NCBI GenBank assembly: GCA_041661865.1
Contig: JBAZTO010000001.1
Location: 1 to 64,000, forward strand
Length of the DNA stretch: 64,000 bases
DNA from: JBAZTO01 sp041661865
Lineage (GTDB): Bacteria; Planctomycetota; Phycisphaerae; SM23-33
Direction: 5' to 3'
Made by a program: the position numbers and the translations under genes. Shown here piece by piece: positions 40,642 through 48,716 of the stretch. The notes beneath the pieces are model-generated. The model saw only the letters and a list, made by a program, of their open reading frames with translations, was not told where the DNA came from and ran no database searches. How positions within the stretch are numbered: the stretch's first letter is position 1; the number at the start of each line of letters is the position of its first letter.

Positions 40642-43359
40642 TCAGATGTAGAGGGTGACGTTGATGCGGTTGCAGGGATAGAACACGACGAGCGAGATGT
40701 CGAGGTCGACCTCGTCAGGACGATCGGTGTTCTGCTCGAGGCGCTCGAGGGTCGAGCCCTGCCGGACGACGAAGCCATCGACCAGGGCCTTCAGCAGCGA
40801 CTCGGCGATGCCGCGCAGCTGAGTCAGCAGCTCGTCGGTGATGTTGTGCTTGCCGATGTACGGCCGCAGGCCGATACGCATCACCTTCGCGCAGTAGTCG
40901 ACCGCGACGGTGATCGACATCTCGCGGGTCTCGATCGCCGACATGTCGGTGTTGAGCTGGTGGCGGACGAAGCAGGGCGTGCTCTTGGTGCGCTGCACCA
41001 GGATGATGTTGCCGCCCTCGGCGATCGTGTTGAGCTGGTCGGGCAGGAAGTAGGTGTTGCTGTGCACCAGTTCCTGGACGCCCGGGACCGCGATGTTGGT
41101 CATCGGGGCCGACGGGTCGCTGTTCGACCGGAAGCCGGCGAACGCCGCGGCGGCGTAGTAGCCGGGCAGCAGCCAGGTCTCGTCCTGCGGGACAGGCAGG
41201 GTCTTGTTGGTGTAGGTCAGCTTGATCTGATCCGGCACCATGCAGCCCATGCGCTTCGAGCCGAACGCCGCCGCGTAGTCGCGGATGGACACAGCCTCTT
41301 CGGTCGGGGTCAGCGTGTAGGTCTCGACGATGAAGTAGACCGTCGCCCCAGTGGTCGGGAAGGCGTTGAACACTGACACCGTGCTGTTCGGGATGTCGAT
41401 GCTCTTGATGCGGTAGGAGGCGAGCTTGTTGCCCGTCGCCTGATCGACGACCCAGACCAGGTTGCCGACGGCAGCCAGGGTCCAGTCCACAGCGACCGAC
41501 TTCATCTTGGTAGCGTCGAGGGCATCGACGGTGCCCACGACGGGCGGATCGGTCGAGTTCGGCGGCAGCACCTGGACGGGCGCCGGGAACGAGGGGCAGA
41601 TCAGGCCGTAGCGCTCGCCCTTCATCTCGGGCTGGCTCATCAGCTCGACGTGGGCAGCGAGGGCCTGGTGGATCGCCTTGTCCTGCGACAGCGGGACGAT
41701 GAAGTAGACGTCTTCGGTGGTCTGCAGGAGGTCAAAGGCCTCCTGATAGGCCTGGGGTCCGGTTCCGTTGGTCGACAGGGCGAAGAACACCCGGCCGCCA
41801 GCGGTGCCGCCGGCCTGGTTGACCATCGCCGCAGCGAGGGCCAGCGGGTTGTCCTTGTGGATCGGGCCGAGGAACTGCTCGATGTCGTCTTCGCTGGAGA
41901 TGGTGATCAGCCCCTGCTCGGCGAGGTCGACACGCGCGCCGGTGTAGCTGGCGTAGACGTTGCCGCCGAAGCCCGAGGTGATCGACTTCTTCAGGTCGTA
42001 GGCCGCGCTGACGTTGCGGAAGGCGAAGCCACGCGAGGCCACAGCGGTCGCCGACGCGCCGAAGGACACCAGCTGGGTGAACTCGATGCGGTAGGGGGTG
42101 GCGCGGTAGATCTCGAAGTAGGTCGCGCCGAGCAGGACGTAGTCGCCGCAGGCGTTGGTCTCGTCCGACGAGCCGCGGAACACTTCGAGGAGATAGGCCT
42201 CGGTGATGCCGTTGTTGATCGGCTGGTAGGTCGAGCTGTCGGTCAGATCGCCGTCCGGGTTCTGGAGCAGGATCTGCTGGTTCTTGAAGTCGACCGACAG
42301 GATCTTGAAGTCGCGGACTTCGGTGCCGGCAGCGAGCTTGATGCGGAACCAGTTGCCCACCTTGGCAGCAGCCATGATGGCGATCCACTTCGGCGCGTTC
42401 GGCCCCTGGTTGGGGGTTCCGGCGAAGGGGGTGAACCACACGGCGGCGCTGGAAGCCTGGCCGGGCAGCAGCGACGGGGTCGCGCCGAGGACGAGTCCGG
42501 GGGCGATGATCGCGTTGAAGTCCGCGGTCACCAGGCTGACCTTGGGCGCCTGGGCGATGCCGATGCCGAAGATCGAGCTGGAAGGGGTTTCGGCGACGCC
42601 GTTGAGGGTGTCAGCCGAGACGTTGTTGACCTCAGAGAAGTGGACGCCGCGGACGTGGTTGGTGCAGAAGCCGATGAACTCGTTGGTCGAGACGCCGGCG
42701 TTGATGCCGGTCCAGCTCTTGCGGACGATCGCCACGCCGTTGGTGTCGACGGCTTCGGCCCGGACCTCGTGGGAGGTGGTGGCCAGGGAGCCGACGCCAG
42801 TGATCAGGTCGCGGACGGCATAGCGGCCGGCGAGGTTGGTCGGCGAGGAGACGACGATGACGCAGTCGCCGCTGGTGTCGACGCCGCGGCTCACGAAGTC
42901 GAGCGAGTTGTCGGTGAACCAGAGCCCGTCGGGCGAGCCGGTCGAGGTGTCGGCCGAGATCGTGTCGGCGTTGTTGTTCCGGCTCGAGATGAGCGAGTAT
43001 TCGAGGCCGAGGTTGCCGTAGACCTTGATCGAGGCAGGGAGGCCGTTCGCGTCGTAGACGACGGCGTAGTCGATGTCCTTCTGCAGCCGGAAGAGGCCGA
43101 GGGAGGCACCGGTCAGGGACGACTTCGCGTCGAGCAGGACGTCGAGGGTGTTCTCGTCGACGATCGCACCGGTGGTCAGGCCAGGGAGACCGACCTGGAA
43201 GTCATTGCCTGCGCTGTAGAGCCCGGCGTTCGCACGGGACACGATCTGAGCGGAGGGGCCGACCACGACAACCGGGAGCGGCGGCGTGATGCGGGGAGCC
43301 GAGAGCGTGCGCTGGCGCTGGGTGACGACAACGTCAGGCGGGGTGTAGCTTGAAGGCAT
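40642..43359 (-). CDS. contractile tail sheath protein
   Basis: 905 residues. The N-terminus (SSYTPPDVVVTQRQR) resembles the PGVYV-type start of phage sheath proteins. The C-terminal domain shows the sheath pattern: DETWLLPGYYAAAAFAGFRS, APMTNIAVPGV, LNTIAEGGNIILVQR, VAVDYCAKVMRIGLRPYIGK and a final beta strand. It would polymerise around the tail tube and contract on infection. It is longer than P2 or Mu sheaths (about 400-500 residues), with inserted domains near residues 150-500, as in large myoviruses. Confidence 0.88.
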   Translation of the reverse strand: MPSSYTPPDVVVTQRQRTLSAPRITPPLPVVVVGPSAQIVSRANAGLYSAGNDFQVGLPGLTTGAIVDENTLDVLLDAKSSLTGASLGLFRLQKDIDYAVVYDANGLPASIKVYGNLGLEYSLISSRNNNADTISADTSTGSPDGLWFTDNSLDFVSRGVDTSGDCVIVVSSPTNLAGRYAVRDLITGVGSLATTSHEVRAEAVDTNGVAIVRKSWTGINAGVSTNEFIGFCTNHVRGVHFSEVNNVSADTLNGVAETPSSSIFGIGIAQAPKVSLVTADFNAIIAPGLVLGATPSLLPGQASSAAVWFTPFAGTPNQGPNAPKWIAIMAAAKVGNWFRIKLAAGTEVRDFKILSVDFKNQQILLQNPDGDLTDSSTYQPINNGITEAYLLEVFRGSSDETNACGDYVLLGATYFEIYRATPYRIEFTQLVSFGASATAVASRGFAFRNVSAAYDLKKSITSGFGGNVYASYTGARVDLAEQGLITISSEDDIEQFLGPIHKDNPLALAAAMVNQAGGTAGGRVFFALSTNGTGPQAYQEAFDLLQTTEDVYFIVPLSQDKAIHQALAAHVELMSQPEMKGERYGLICPSFPAPVQVLPPNSTDPPVVGTVDALDATKMKSVAVDWTLAAVGNLVWVVDQATGNKLASYRIKSIDIPNSTVSVFNAFPTTGATVYFIVETYTLTPTEEAVSIRDYAAAFGSKRMGCMVPDQIKLTYTNKTLPVPQDETWLLPGYYAAAAFAGFRSNSDPSAPMTNIAVPGVQELVHSNTYFLPDQLNTIAEGGNIILVQRTKSTPCFVRHQLNTDMSAIETREMSITVAVDYCAKVMRIGLRPYIGKHNITDELLTQLRGIAESLLKALVDGFVVRQGSTLERLEQNTDRPDEVDLDISLVVFYPCNRINVTLYI

Positions 43360-43403
43360 GGTAATGGGCCTCGCTCAGGCGGTTGGTGTCTGAAGGATAC
43401 TCA

Positions 43404-43583
43404 TCAAGGCCGATCTGCCAAGCCTGGAGGAGTGGGTACGGCGGGGAAAGGCTGGGTGCCAGACAGGCTGGTGCTGAACAGCGGAAGACGCGCAGGTTCC
43501 GCAACAGGCGTGGGCTCTGGCTCGGGGACGACGTGAGGGATCGTGCTCGGTGTGGGGGTCGAAGAAGCCGCCGGATCGCTCAT
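43404..43583 (-). CDS. 59-residue proline-rich protein
   Basis: ATG at 43583 (minus strand) overlaps the stop of the upstream gene by 4 nt (ATGA), and the frame ends at TGA 43406-43404. The product (MSDPAASSTPTPSTIPHVV... to GLADRP) is rich in P, T, S and A with no fold. The overlap argues for translation. It leaves a 44-nt leader before the sheath gene containing a GAGCGAGG ribosome-binding site. Confidence 0.5.
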   Translation of the reverse strand: MSDPAASSTPTPSTIPHVVPEPEPTPVAEPARLPLFSTSLSGTQPFPAVPTPPGLADRP

Positions 43584-44518
43584 GGGGTCAGGTCGTACTG
43601 TACGCGTAGGACCAAGGATGGAAGCATGCCTGTCCTGAACGCCCGGGCGTGGAAGACATAGCGGCCTGGTGCTGTCAGCGGAATCGGGGTCATGAACCGC
43701 TGGCTACGGAGGGTCGGCTCGTCCTCGCCCTCGACGAAATGGATCTCAGCGTTGGGCGTGATGGTGGTGAACGCGATGTTCAGCCCGCCACCGAGTTCAG
43801 CCAGCGAGTAGGTGCCAGAGATCGTCGAGGCCACGACGGTTTCGACCGTCTTCAGCTCGGGCTTGGTCGGGTCCTGCTGAGCCACCAGGTTCTCCTTCAT
43901 GGAGGACTTGATGTTCAGATAGTTCAGGTGGTTCGCCAACTCAGACATCATCGACCGCTCCTGGTATTCGCAGCGCACCATCACGGTGCACAACCAGGGA
44001 TCGCCCGGCATGCCTTCGGTGCGCTGCGGAGCAGTGATCCCGAGGACACGGAGATTGGTGATGTTGTAGTCCTTCATCACCTGCCGGCGGAACAGTTTGA
44101 TGACGGAATAGCAGGCGTGAGCGAGAACTTCGACGCTGGTCCGGCTGCCGGCCTCGCACTGGATCGCCACCGTCGCAGAGACGAGATCTGAGAACTCGAT
44201 ATTCCCGTGCATGTCGCCGCCGGCAACGTTATGCAGGTGGGCTTCAGCCGGCTCCATCTCGCCACGGGTCACGGACACCAGCATGCGGCGGCCGTCGCGC
44301 TCGGTGTCGATGCGAGCGTCGGGATCGCAGATCCAAAGCCGGCTGTTCTTGGGGTCGTTCCGGTTGAAGCGGAGTGGGTTCTTCCCATCCATCAGATCAG
44401 CTTGGGAGAACGCGGCCTGCAGCAAAGCCAGCATGATGTCGACGATGCGAACGGGCATAACCCGATCGAGGACATCGCTGGCAAACCGAGTCTCCGGGAC
44501 GCTCTGGATGCTGGTCAT
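43580..44518 (-). CDS. tail completion/neck protein candidate
   Basis: 312 residues immediately upstream of the sheath gene in transcription order, the position where neck or tail-terminator genes lie. Mixed alpha/beta; contains SVTRGEMEPAEAHLH and YEYQERS-type patches and a beta-rich C-terminus. No family signature is certain; the role is inferred from position. Confidence 0.55.
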   Translation of the reverse strand: MTSIQSVPETRFASDVLDRVMPVRIVDIMLALLQAAFSQADLMDGKNPLRFNRNDPKNSRLWICDPDARIDTERDGRRMLVSVTRGEMEPAEAHLHNVAGGDMHGNIEFSDLVSATVAIQCEAGSRTSVEVLAHACYSVIKLFRRQVMKDYNITNLRVLGITAPQRTEGMPGDPWLCTVMVRCEYQERSMMSELANHLNYLNIKSSMKENLVAQQDPTKPELKTVETVVASTISGTYSLAELGGGLNIAFTTITPNAEIHFVEGEDEPTLRSQRFMTPIPLTAPGRYVFHARAFRTGMLPSLVLRVQYDLTP

Positions 44519-44760
44519 ACGGCCCGCAGGGGGATCAGGGACTGGTCATGACCAACCTCACGCTCGCCGAGGGCCTCCATCACCTGGATGGTGCCAGCTG
44601 CGATGGCCGCGTCATAGAGCATCGGGTTGGTCTCCCGAAGACCGGCCAGGGCGGGCACGCGCTCTGCAGCAGAGCCGAGCAGCGCGCCGATGGCCGCTGC
44701 CGTCCCGAGCTCGGTCAGTCCGGCCTGCTTGATGGCCTGGTGGGCAGAGGGGATCTTCAT
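44515..44760 (-). CDS. small alanine-rich protein with hydrophobic helix
   Basis: 81 residues; start ATG 44760 (MKIPSAHQAIKQAGL) lies in a 4-nt overlap with the upstream gene. Residues 17-30 (ELGTAAAIGALLGS) form a glycine/alanine helix that could insert in a membrane, like the glycine-zipper proteins further upstream in the cluster. Function unknown. Confidence 0.65.
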   Translation of the reverse strand: MKIPSAHQAIKQAGLTELGTAAAIGALLGSAAERVPALAGLRETNPMLYDAAIAAGTIQVMEALGEREVGHDQSLIPLRAV

Positions 44761-45638
44761 GGGTTGTGGTTCTCGAGCTTGTAGTCGCTGACGTTCCGGT
44801 TCATCCAGTTGGGATTCCTGGGTTGCACCAGATCCCACGCCCGGCCGGCGAAGCTGTTGGGGTTGATCTCGGGAACGGGGATGCTGTAGATGTTGTCGTT
44901 CTCGTCCATGCGAATCAGCAGCAGGGTCTGCGACACGGTCACCAGGCGGTGGGTGTACGGCATGACTTCCTTGACCCGGTAGCGGATATTCTGCTTCACA
45001 TCGACGAAGACATCGTCCGGGTTGACGATCGGCATGTAGCCGATCTCAGCGTAGATCTGCCGCGGGTCGAAGACGATCGAAGAGGCGACGACGGACTTCT
45101 TGGGCGGGTTGATGATCGCCGGGACGTAGACGGGGTGGATGAATCCGCCGGTATAGCCCGTTCCATAGCAGTTCGGGCAGTCCGGGTCAGTCGCCGTCAT
45201 CTTCTCGTAGTTGTAGCACCGAGAGCATGCCGCGCCCCACGTCTTCTTCGCCATCAGAGCAGCCTGGGCGCCGCCGCGGGTCATCAGGTAGAGCATCTTT
45301 TTACGGATGAGCTCGGTGGCGATGTGATCCTGCTCCGGCTTCGAGTCGACCCACGAGCTATCAACGAAGCCTTTGCCTTCCTTCGAGACACAGCGAACGA
45401 TGTGGTAATAGCTGCGCAGCACGGTCGGCGCGTGCAGAGCGTAGTCGGTGAACGACCAGGTCCCCTCTTCAGCGAAGCCAATCTCTTCCCAAGGTCCCTG
45501 GGGCGACTCAGAGCGAAAGATGACGAAGGCCAGATCGGTCAGCGGCCAGTCGTGTGGGCACAGTGCCCAACGCAGGGTCAGCGCGTCCGGCACAGGCCGG
45601 TGGACCGAGACGAACCGGAAGGTGGGGAACGTCGGCAC
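44757..45638 (-). CDS. virion-cluster protein with zinc ribbon, possible head-tail connector
   Basis: 293 residues. An N-terminal beta domain resembles a fibronectin-like segment (DLAFVIFRSESPQGPWEEIG). The middle has CSRCYNYEKM...CPNCYGTGY, a zinc ribbon near residues 138-162. The C-terminus is rich in aromatics. Phage neck and baseplate proteins sometimes carry such ribbons, but the specific role is inference from location. Confidence 0.6.
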   Translation of the reverse strand: MPTFPTFRFVSVHRPVPDALTLRWALCPHDWPLTDLAFVIFRSESPQGPWEEIGFAEEGTWSFTDYALHAPTVLRSYYHIVRCVSKEGKGFVDSSWVDSKPEQDHIATELIRKKMLYLMTRGGAQAALMAKKTWGAACSRCYNYEKMTATDPDCPNCYGTGYTGGFIHPVYVPAIINPPKKSVVASSIVFDPRQIYAEIGYMPIVNPDDVFVDVKQNIRYRVKEVMPYTHRLVTVSQTLLLIRMDENDNIYSIPVPEINPNSFAGRAWDLVQPRNPNWMNRNVSDYKLENHNP

Positions 45639-45647
45639 GGCAGCAGT

Positions 45648-47933
45648 CTACGCGGTCACCGGGGCCAGGCCAGCGTCACGCTCTTCATAGAGATCATCGA
45701 TCCAGGCCGCGAAGTCGACGAAGTTGTCGTGGTACGCGTACATCTTGATCTTCAGAACCTCGTCTGAGACGATCAGCTCCGGCATCGGGAGATCGCAGGA
45801 TTCCGCGTGCTCCATGATCTTCTTCCGCAGGGCGTTCACGGCCTCCTGGCCATTGCAGGCCAACGTACCCACCAGGTTGCCGAGGCCATCGTCCACCCAG
45901 CGCCGGCTACCCAGAACCTCGGGCGCCGGGTGAGGGATGGCGTGCGGCACGTTCGCCCAGTCAGCGGTGAAGAACGCGTCAGCGAAGACGAACGGGATGC
46001 CTGCGTTGTTCGCCGCGCCTTCGTCAGATTCAGGGGAATCCCCGACCATGACGGTGTTCTCAGGGTCGAGGTGATACTGCTGCATAGCCTGCAGGAGCAT
46101 GGTCGGCGACGGCTTGACGATGCGCTTGTCTCCTTCTGGGCAGCAGAGGATGTCGTCGAGCAGACCCTCGGTGACCTCCATCGTCTCCTGATTGAGCTGC
46201 ATCAGCTCCATCTCCGAGAGGCCCCAGTGGGCCGTGCGATTGGTGATGCCGATCAGCTTGTAGCCGCGGGCCTTCAAAAGCCGCAGAGTCTCAAGCCGGC
46301 GGGGCAGCACCTGCTGGGTGCCGAGCACTCCCGGCCCCCAGGGGCCTGACGTGTGAACGAGCGTGCCGTCGAGATCCAGTAGGATGCCCGGGGTATTCCA
46401 CTTGGTATCACACATGATGGCCCCTGGGGCAGCGTCAGCAGCCTGCTTCATCTCCGCTTCGACTTCGGAGGCAGGTCGGCCCTTCAGGATTTCAAGGAAA
46501 GGACGGAGCGTTTCGCGCTTCTCCTTGGCCTTGTTGTAGAGGTATTCGTCAGCGCTGGATTCGGAGCTACGGCTCCGGCCCAGCATCCGATCCATCCAGT
46601 TCGGAGCAGGAACGGCGTGGAATCGCTGCACTTCGACGTGCCGCTGGTCCGCCGGCAGATGGCTGTGCGACTTGTACCGGATGGCGCGGCCGCGAACCTG
46701 ATCGATCAGCTCCTCATTCCAGTGTGGCTCGAGGATCTGCATGAGCTTGGTGCCCTTCAGATCCAGACCTTCAGAGCCTGCGCCGGAGACGAGAAGCACC
46801 GGGAGCTTGCCCTTGTTATAGGACTCGACGATGTGCTTGCGCTCAGTCTCGTCCTGCTCTCCGGTGAACATGGCGTGCGGGATTCCCCGGCGATCTAGTT
46901 CACGCGACAGCGGGTGAACTCCAGTGTCCAGGTACGCAGAGTAAGCGACCCCGCGGAAGTTCTTGTCCTTCTTGATCCGCTTTTCAATCTCGTCGACTGC
47001 GGCTGTGATCTTCGGTGCGTCCTCATCGGTGGCGCTCGAGTTGTACGGCCCCGGGTGGTTCATGACCTGGCGCGGGCCGGACATGAACGCCTTGAAGTCG
47101 GCCTCGTCCCGCTTCGTCGCCGGCAGGCCGTGGCGGATCTTGTACCAGAGCATGGGGTACTTGCCCATGACCATGTCGTAGGCAGCCTGCTGCTTTGGCG
47201 CCATCGGCACTTCAACGATGTGCTCGTCAGCCGTAGGATACTGGGAGCGATCGGCAGCCTGGTAGAAATCGACCTTTCCCTTCACGGCTTTCTCGAACTC
47301 GTGGAGGTTCTTAGGCTGCCGGACCTTCTCACCCTTCTGCCCCGTGAGCCAGCCGTAGAAGCCGACAGGCTTGGTGCGGGTGTCGATGAACTTCTTATTG
47401 AACTCGGTCGCCTTGTTCGGCAGCGAATCCGGCTCGATCGAGTTGATCAGCGGAGCCAACTCAGCAGGTTCATTGCGCGCAGGCGTGGCAGTGGCCAGGA
47501 GCTTCTTCTGCGCCGGCAGCTTCTCGAGCAGCTTCCGGCGCTGGCCGAGTTCGCTGCTTCCACGATGTGCTTCGTCGAAGGCCACCAGGGACTTCGAGGC
47601 GTGCTCGAGGAACTCTGGGTCGTGCATCTTCTTCAGGGCCTCTTCGTACGAGAGGACCATCGACGGCTGCTTGAACCCGGAGGTGTGCAGCTCCTTCCGC
47701 ATGTTGTCACGCAGGGCCGCAGGAACGATGGCGACGAGCGGGAGACCGTGCTCGTGGGCTGCGTTCACGATGGACTTGGTCTTGCCGCTTCCGAGGCCGT
47801 GGAAGACAAGCTGCCCAGACTCGTCATCGAGCTTGTCCGACAGCGCCGTCTGGTGCGGCAAAGGCGTGAAGTTCAGGTCTTTCGCCAGCTTCTCAGGCAA
47901 GCGGAGATCAACCTGCGAGAACGCTGGCTGCAT
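45648..47933 (-). CDS. SF2 helicase fused to HAD-family phosphatase
   Basis: 761 residues. Residues 20-450 are an SF2/SNF2-like ATPase: Q-motif-like LPHQ (25-28), Walker A GLGSGKT (46-52), DEAH (120-123), ATATPARN (147-154), SGAGSEGLDL (384-392) and QVRGRAIRY. Residues about 515-660 are a HAD phosphatase: LLDLDGTLV (D520, D522), ITNR (T564), KPSP (K607) and GDSPESD (D632, D637). Phosphatase motifs of this DxDGT/TN type occur in HisB/GmhB-like enzymes and in polynucleotide 3'-phosphatases. A further 100 residues follow. Its place inside the structural operon suggests it may be packaged with the genome. Both active sites look intact. Confidence 0.85.
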   Translation of the reverse strand: MQPAFSQVDLRLPEKLAKDLNFTPLPHQTALSDKLDDESGQLVFHGLGSGKTKSIVNAAHEHGLPLVAIVPAALRDNMRKELHTSGFKQPSMVLSYEEALKKMHDPEFLEHASKSLVAFDEAHRGSSELGQRRKLLEKLPAQKKLLATATPARNEPAELAPLINSIEPDSLPNKATEFNKKFIDTRTKPVGFYGWLTGQKGEKVRQPKNLHEFEKAVKGKVDFYQAADRSQYPTADEHIVEVPMAPKQQAAYDMVMGKYPMLWYKIRHGLPATKRDEADFKAFMSGPRQVMNHPGPYNSSATDEDAPKITAAVDEIEKRIKKDKNFRGVAYSAYLDTGVHPLSRELDRRGIPHAMFTGEQDETERKHIVESYNKGKLPVLLVSGAGSEGLDLKGTKLMQILEPHWNEELIDQVRGRAIRYKSHSHLPADQRHVEVQRFHAVPAPNWMDRMLGRSRSSESSADEYLYNKAKEKRETLRPFLEILKGRPASEVEAEMKQAADAAPGAIMCDTKWNTPGILLDLDGTLVHTSGPWGPGVLGTQQVLPRRLETLRLLKARGYKLIGITNRTAHWGLSEMELMQLNQETMEVTEGLLDDILCCPEGDKRIVKPSPTMLLQAMQQYHLDPENTVMVGDSPESDEGAANNAGIPFVFADAFFTADWANVPHAIPHPAPEVLGSRRWVDDGLGNLVGTLACNGQEAVNALRKKIMEHAESCDLPMPELIVSDEVLKIKMYAYHDNFVDFAAWIDDLYEERDAGLAPVTA

Positions 47934-47953
47934 GTGATCGCCGAGTGTGCCGG

Positions 47954-48706
47954 CTAACTCGGCCGTGCCAAGTCAGGGCGATCGGGATCGATGGGCACTC
48001 CGGCAGCGATGGAAGTGATCCCCATCGGCGTCACATCGGGGGCCTCGGACGTCTCGTTCAGGCGGTAGCCGAGCATGGAGCCGGCCGTGCCGCCGAGCAG
48101 CCCGCCGGTCATGCGCCCCAGGTGCTCACCGGCAGCATGCGTCCCCTCGGGCGTCAGGTGGGCGAAGGCCGGGCCAGCCAGATCCCCCAGCGTCGCGCCA
48201 GCGAGGATGCCGCCCATGGTCGGCAGCAACCATGACCCAAAGGCTGGGACGGCGTGGGCGAGGCTCTGTGGATCAGCCGCTGTCTTGTCCCAGGGCTCGA
48301 TCCCGGCGCCGACGCCCGCTTCCTTGCGCCGCAGGTTCCGCCAGGTCGGGATTTCTTCCGGGTGGTCGTAGACGCCGGTGGGCGTCATTCCGGCTGCGCT
48401 ACGAAGAACGCCGGCTGGTGTGAGGTCTGCAGGCCGCTGACCTGACAGGTTGTATCCGAGCGCCCCGCCAAGGTTGCCGCCGATGAAGGCTCCGGTCGTG
48501 TTCGCCACGCGCTCCGACATCTCAGGGTCGGCAACGGAATCCGGCAGCATGGCATCGACGGGCGCGTGCAGGAGCGGGCCGAGCCCATAGCGGCCGGCCA
48601 AGATCCCACCCATGGTGCCAAGCACCCAGGACCCCGCCTGGGGGAAGCCTGCGCACTTGCACACCTCCAGGTAGGTCTTCACTGCGTCGAGCCCGCTACC
48701 GAGCAT
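47954..48706 (-). CDS. glycine-zipper virion-cluster protein with internal duplication
   Basis: 250 residues. I chose ATG 48706 (MLGSGLDAVKTYLEV) because the upstream frame reads as shadow and overlaps the preceding gene. Two similar halves each contain GSWxLxTMGGILAG, a G/A-rich helix (GAFIGGNLGGALGY; GGLLGGTAGSMLGY) and a TPxGxxxxAAG end. Glycine zippers pack in membranes, so it could help form a channel during DNA entry. This is inference; no homologue is recognised. Confidence 0.7.
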   Translation of the reverse strand: MLGSGLDAVKTYLEVCKCAGFPQAGSWVLGTMGGILAGRYGLGPLLHAPVDAMLPDSVADPEMSERVANTTGAFIGGNLGGALGYNLSGQRPADLTPAGVLRSAAGMTPTGVYDHPEEIPTWRNLRRKEAGVGAGIEPWDKTAADPQSLAHAVPAFGSWLLPTMGGILAGATLGDLAGPAFAHLTPEGTHAAGEHLGRMTGGLLGGTAGSMLGYRLNETSEAPDVTPMGITSIAAGVPIDPDRPDLARPS

Positions 48707-48716
48707 GGCCGCGGCC

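Noticed and set aside
39949..41376. Plus-strand frame across the tube-sheath region
   Set aside because: R/P/G-rich shadow of the low-complexity protein and the sheath gene on the minus strand.
43383..43661. Plus-strand 92-codon frame near the sheath start
   Set aside because: Arginine-rich shadow opposite a coupled minus-strand small gene; no ribosome-binding site.
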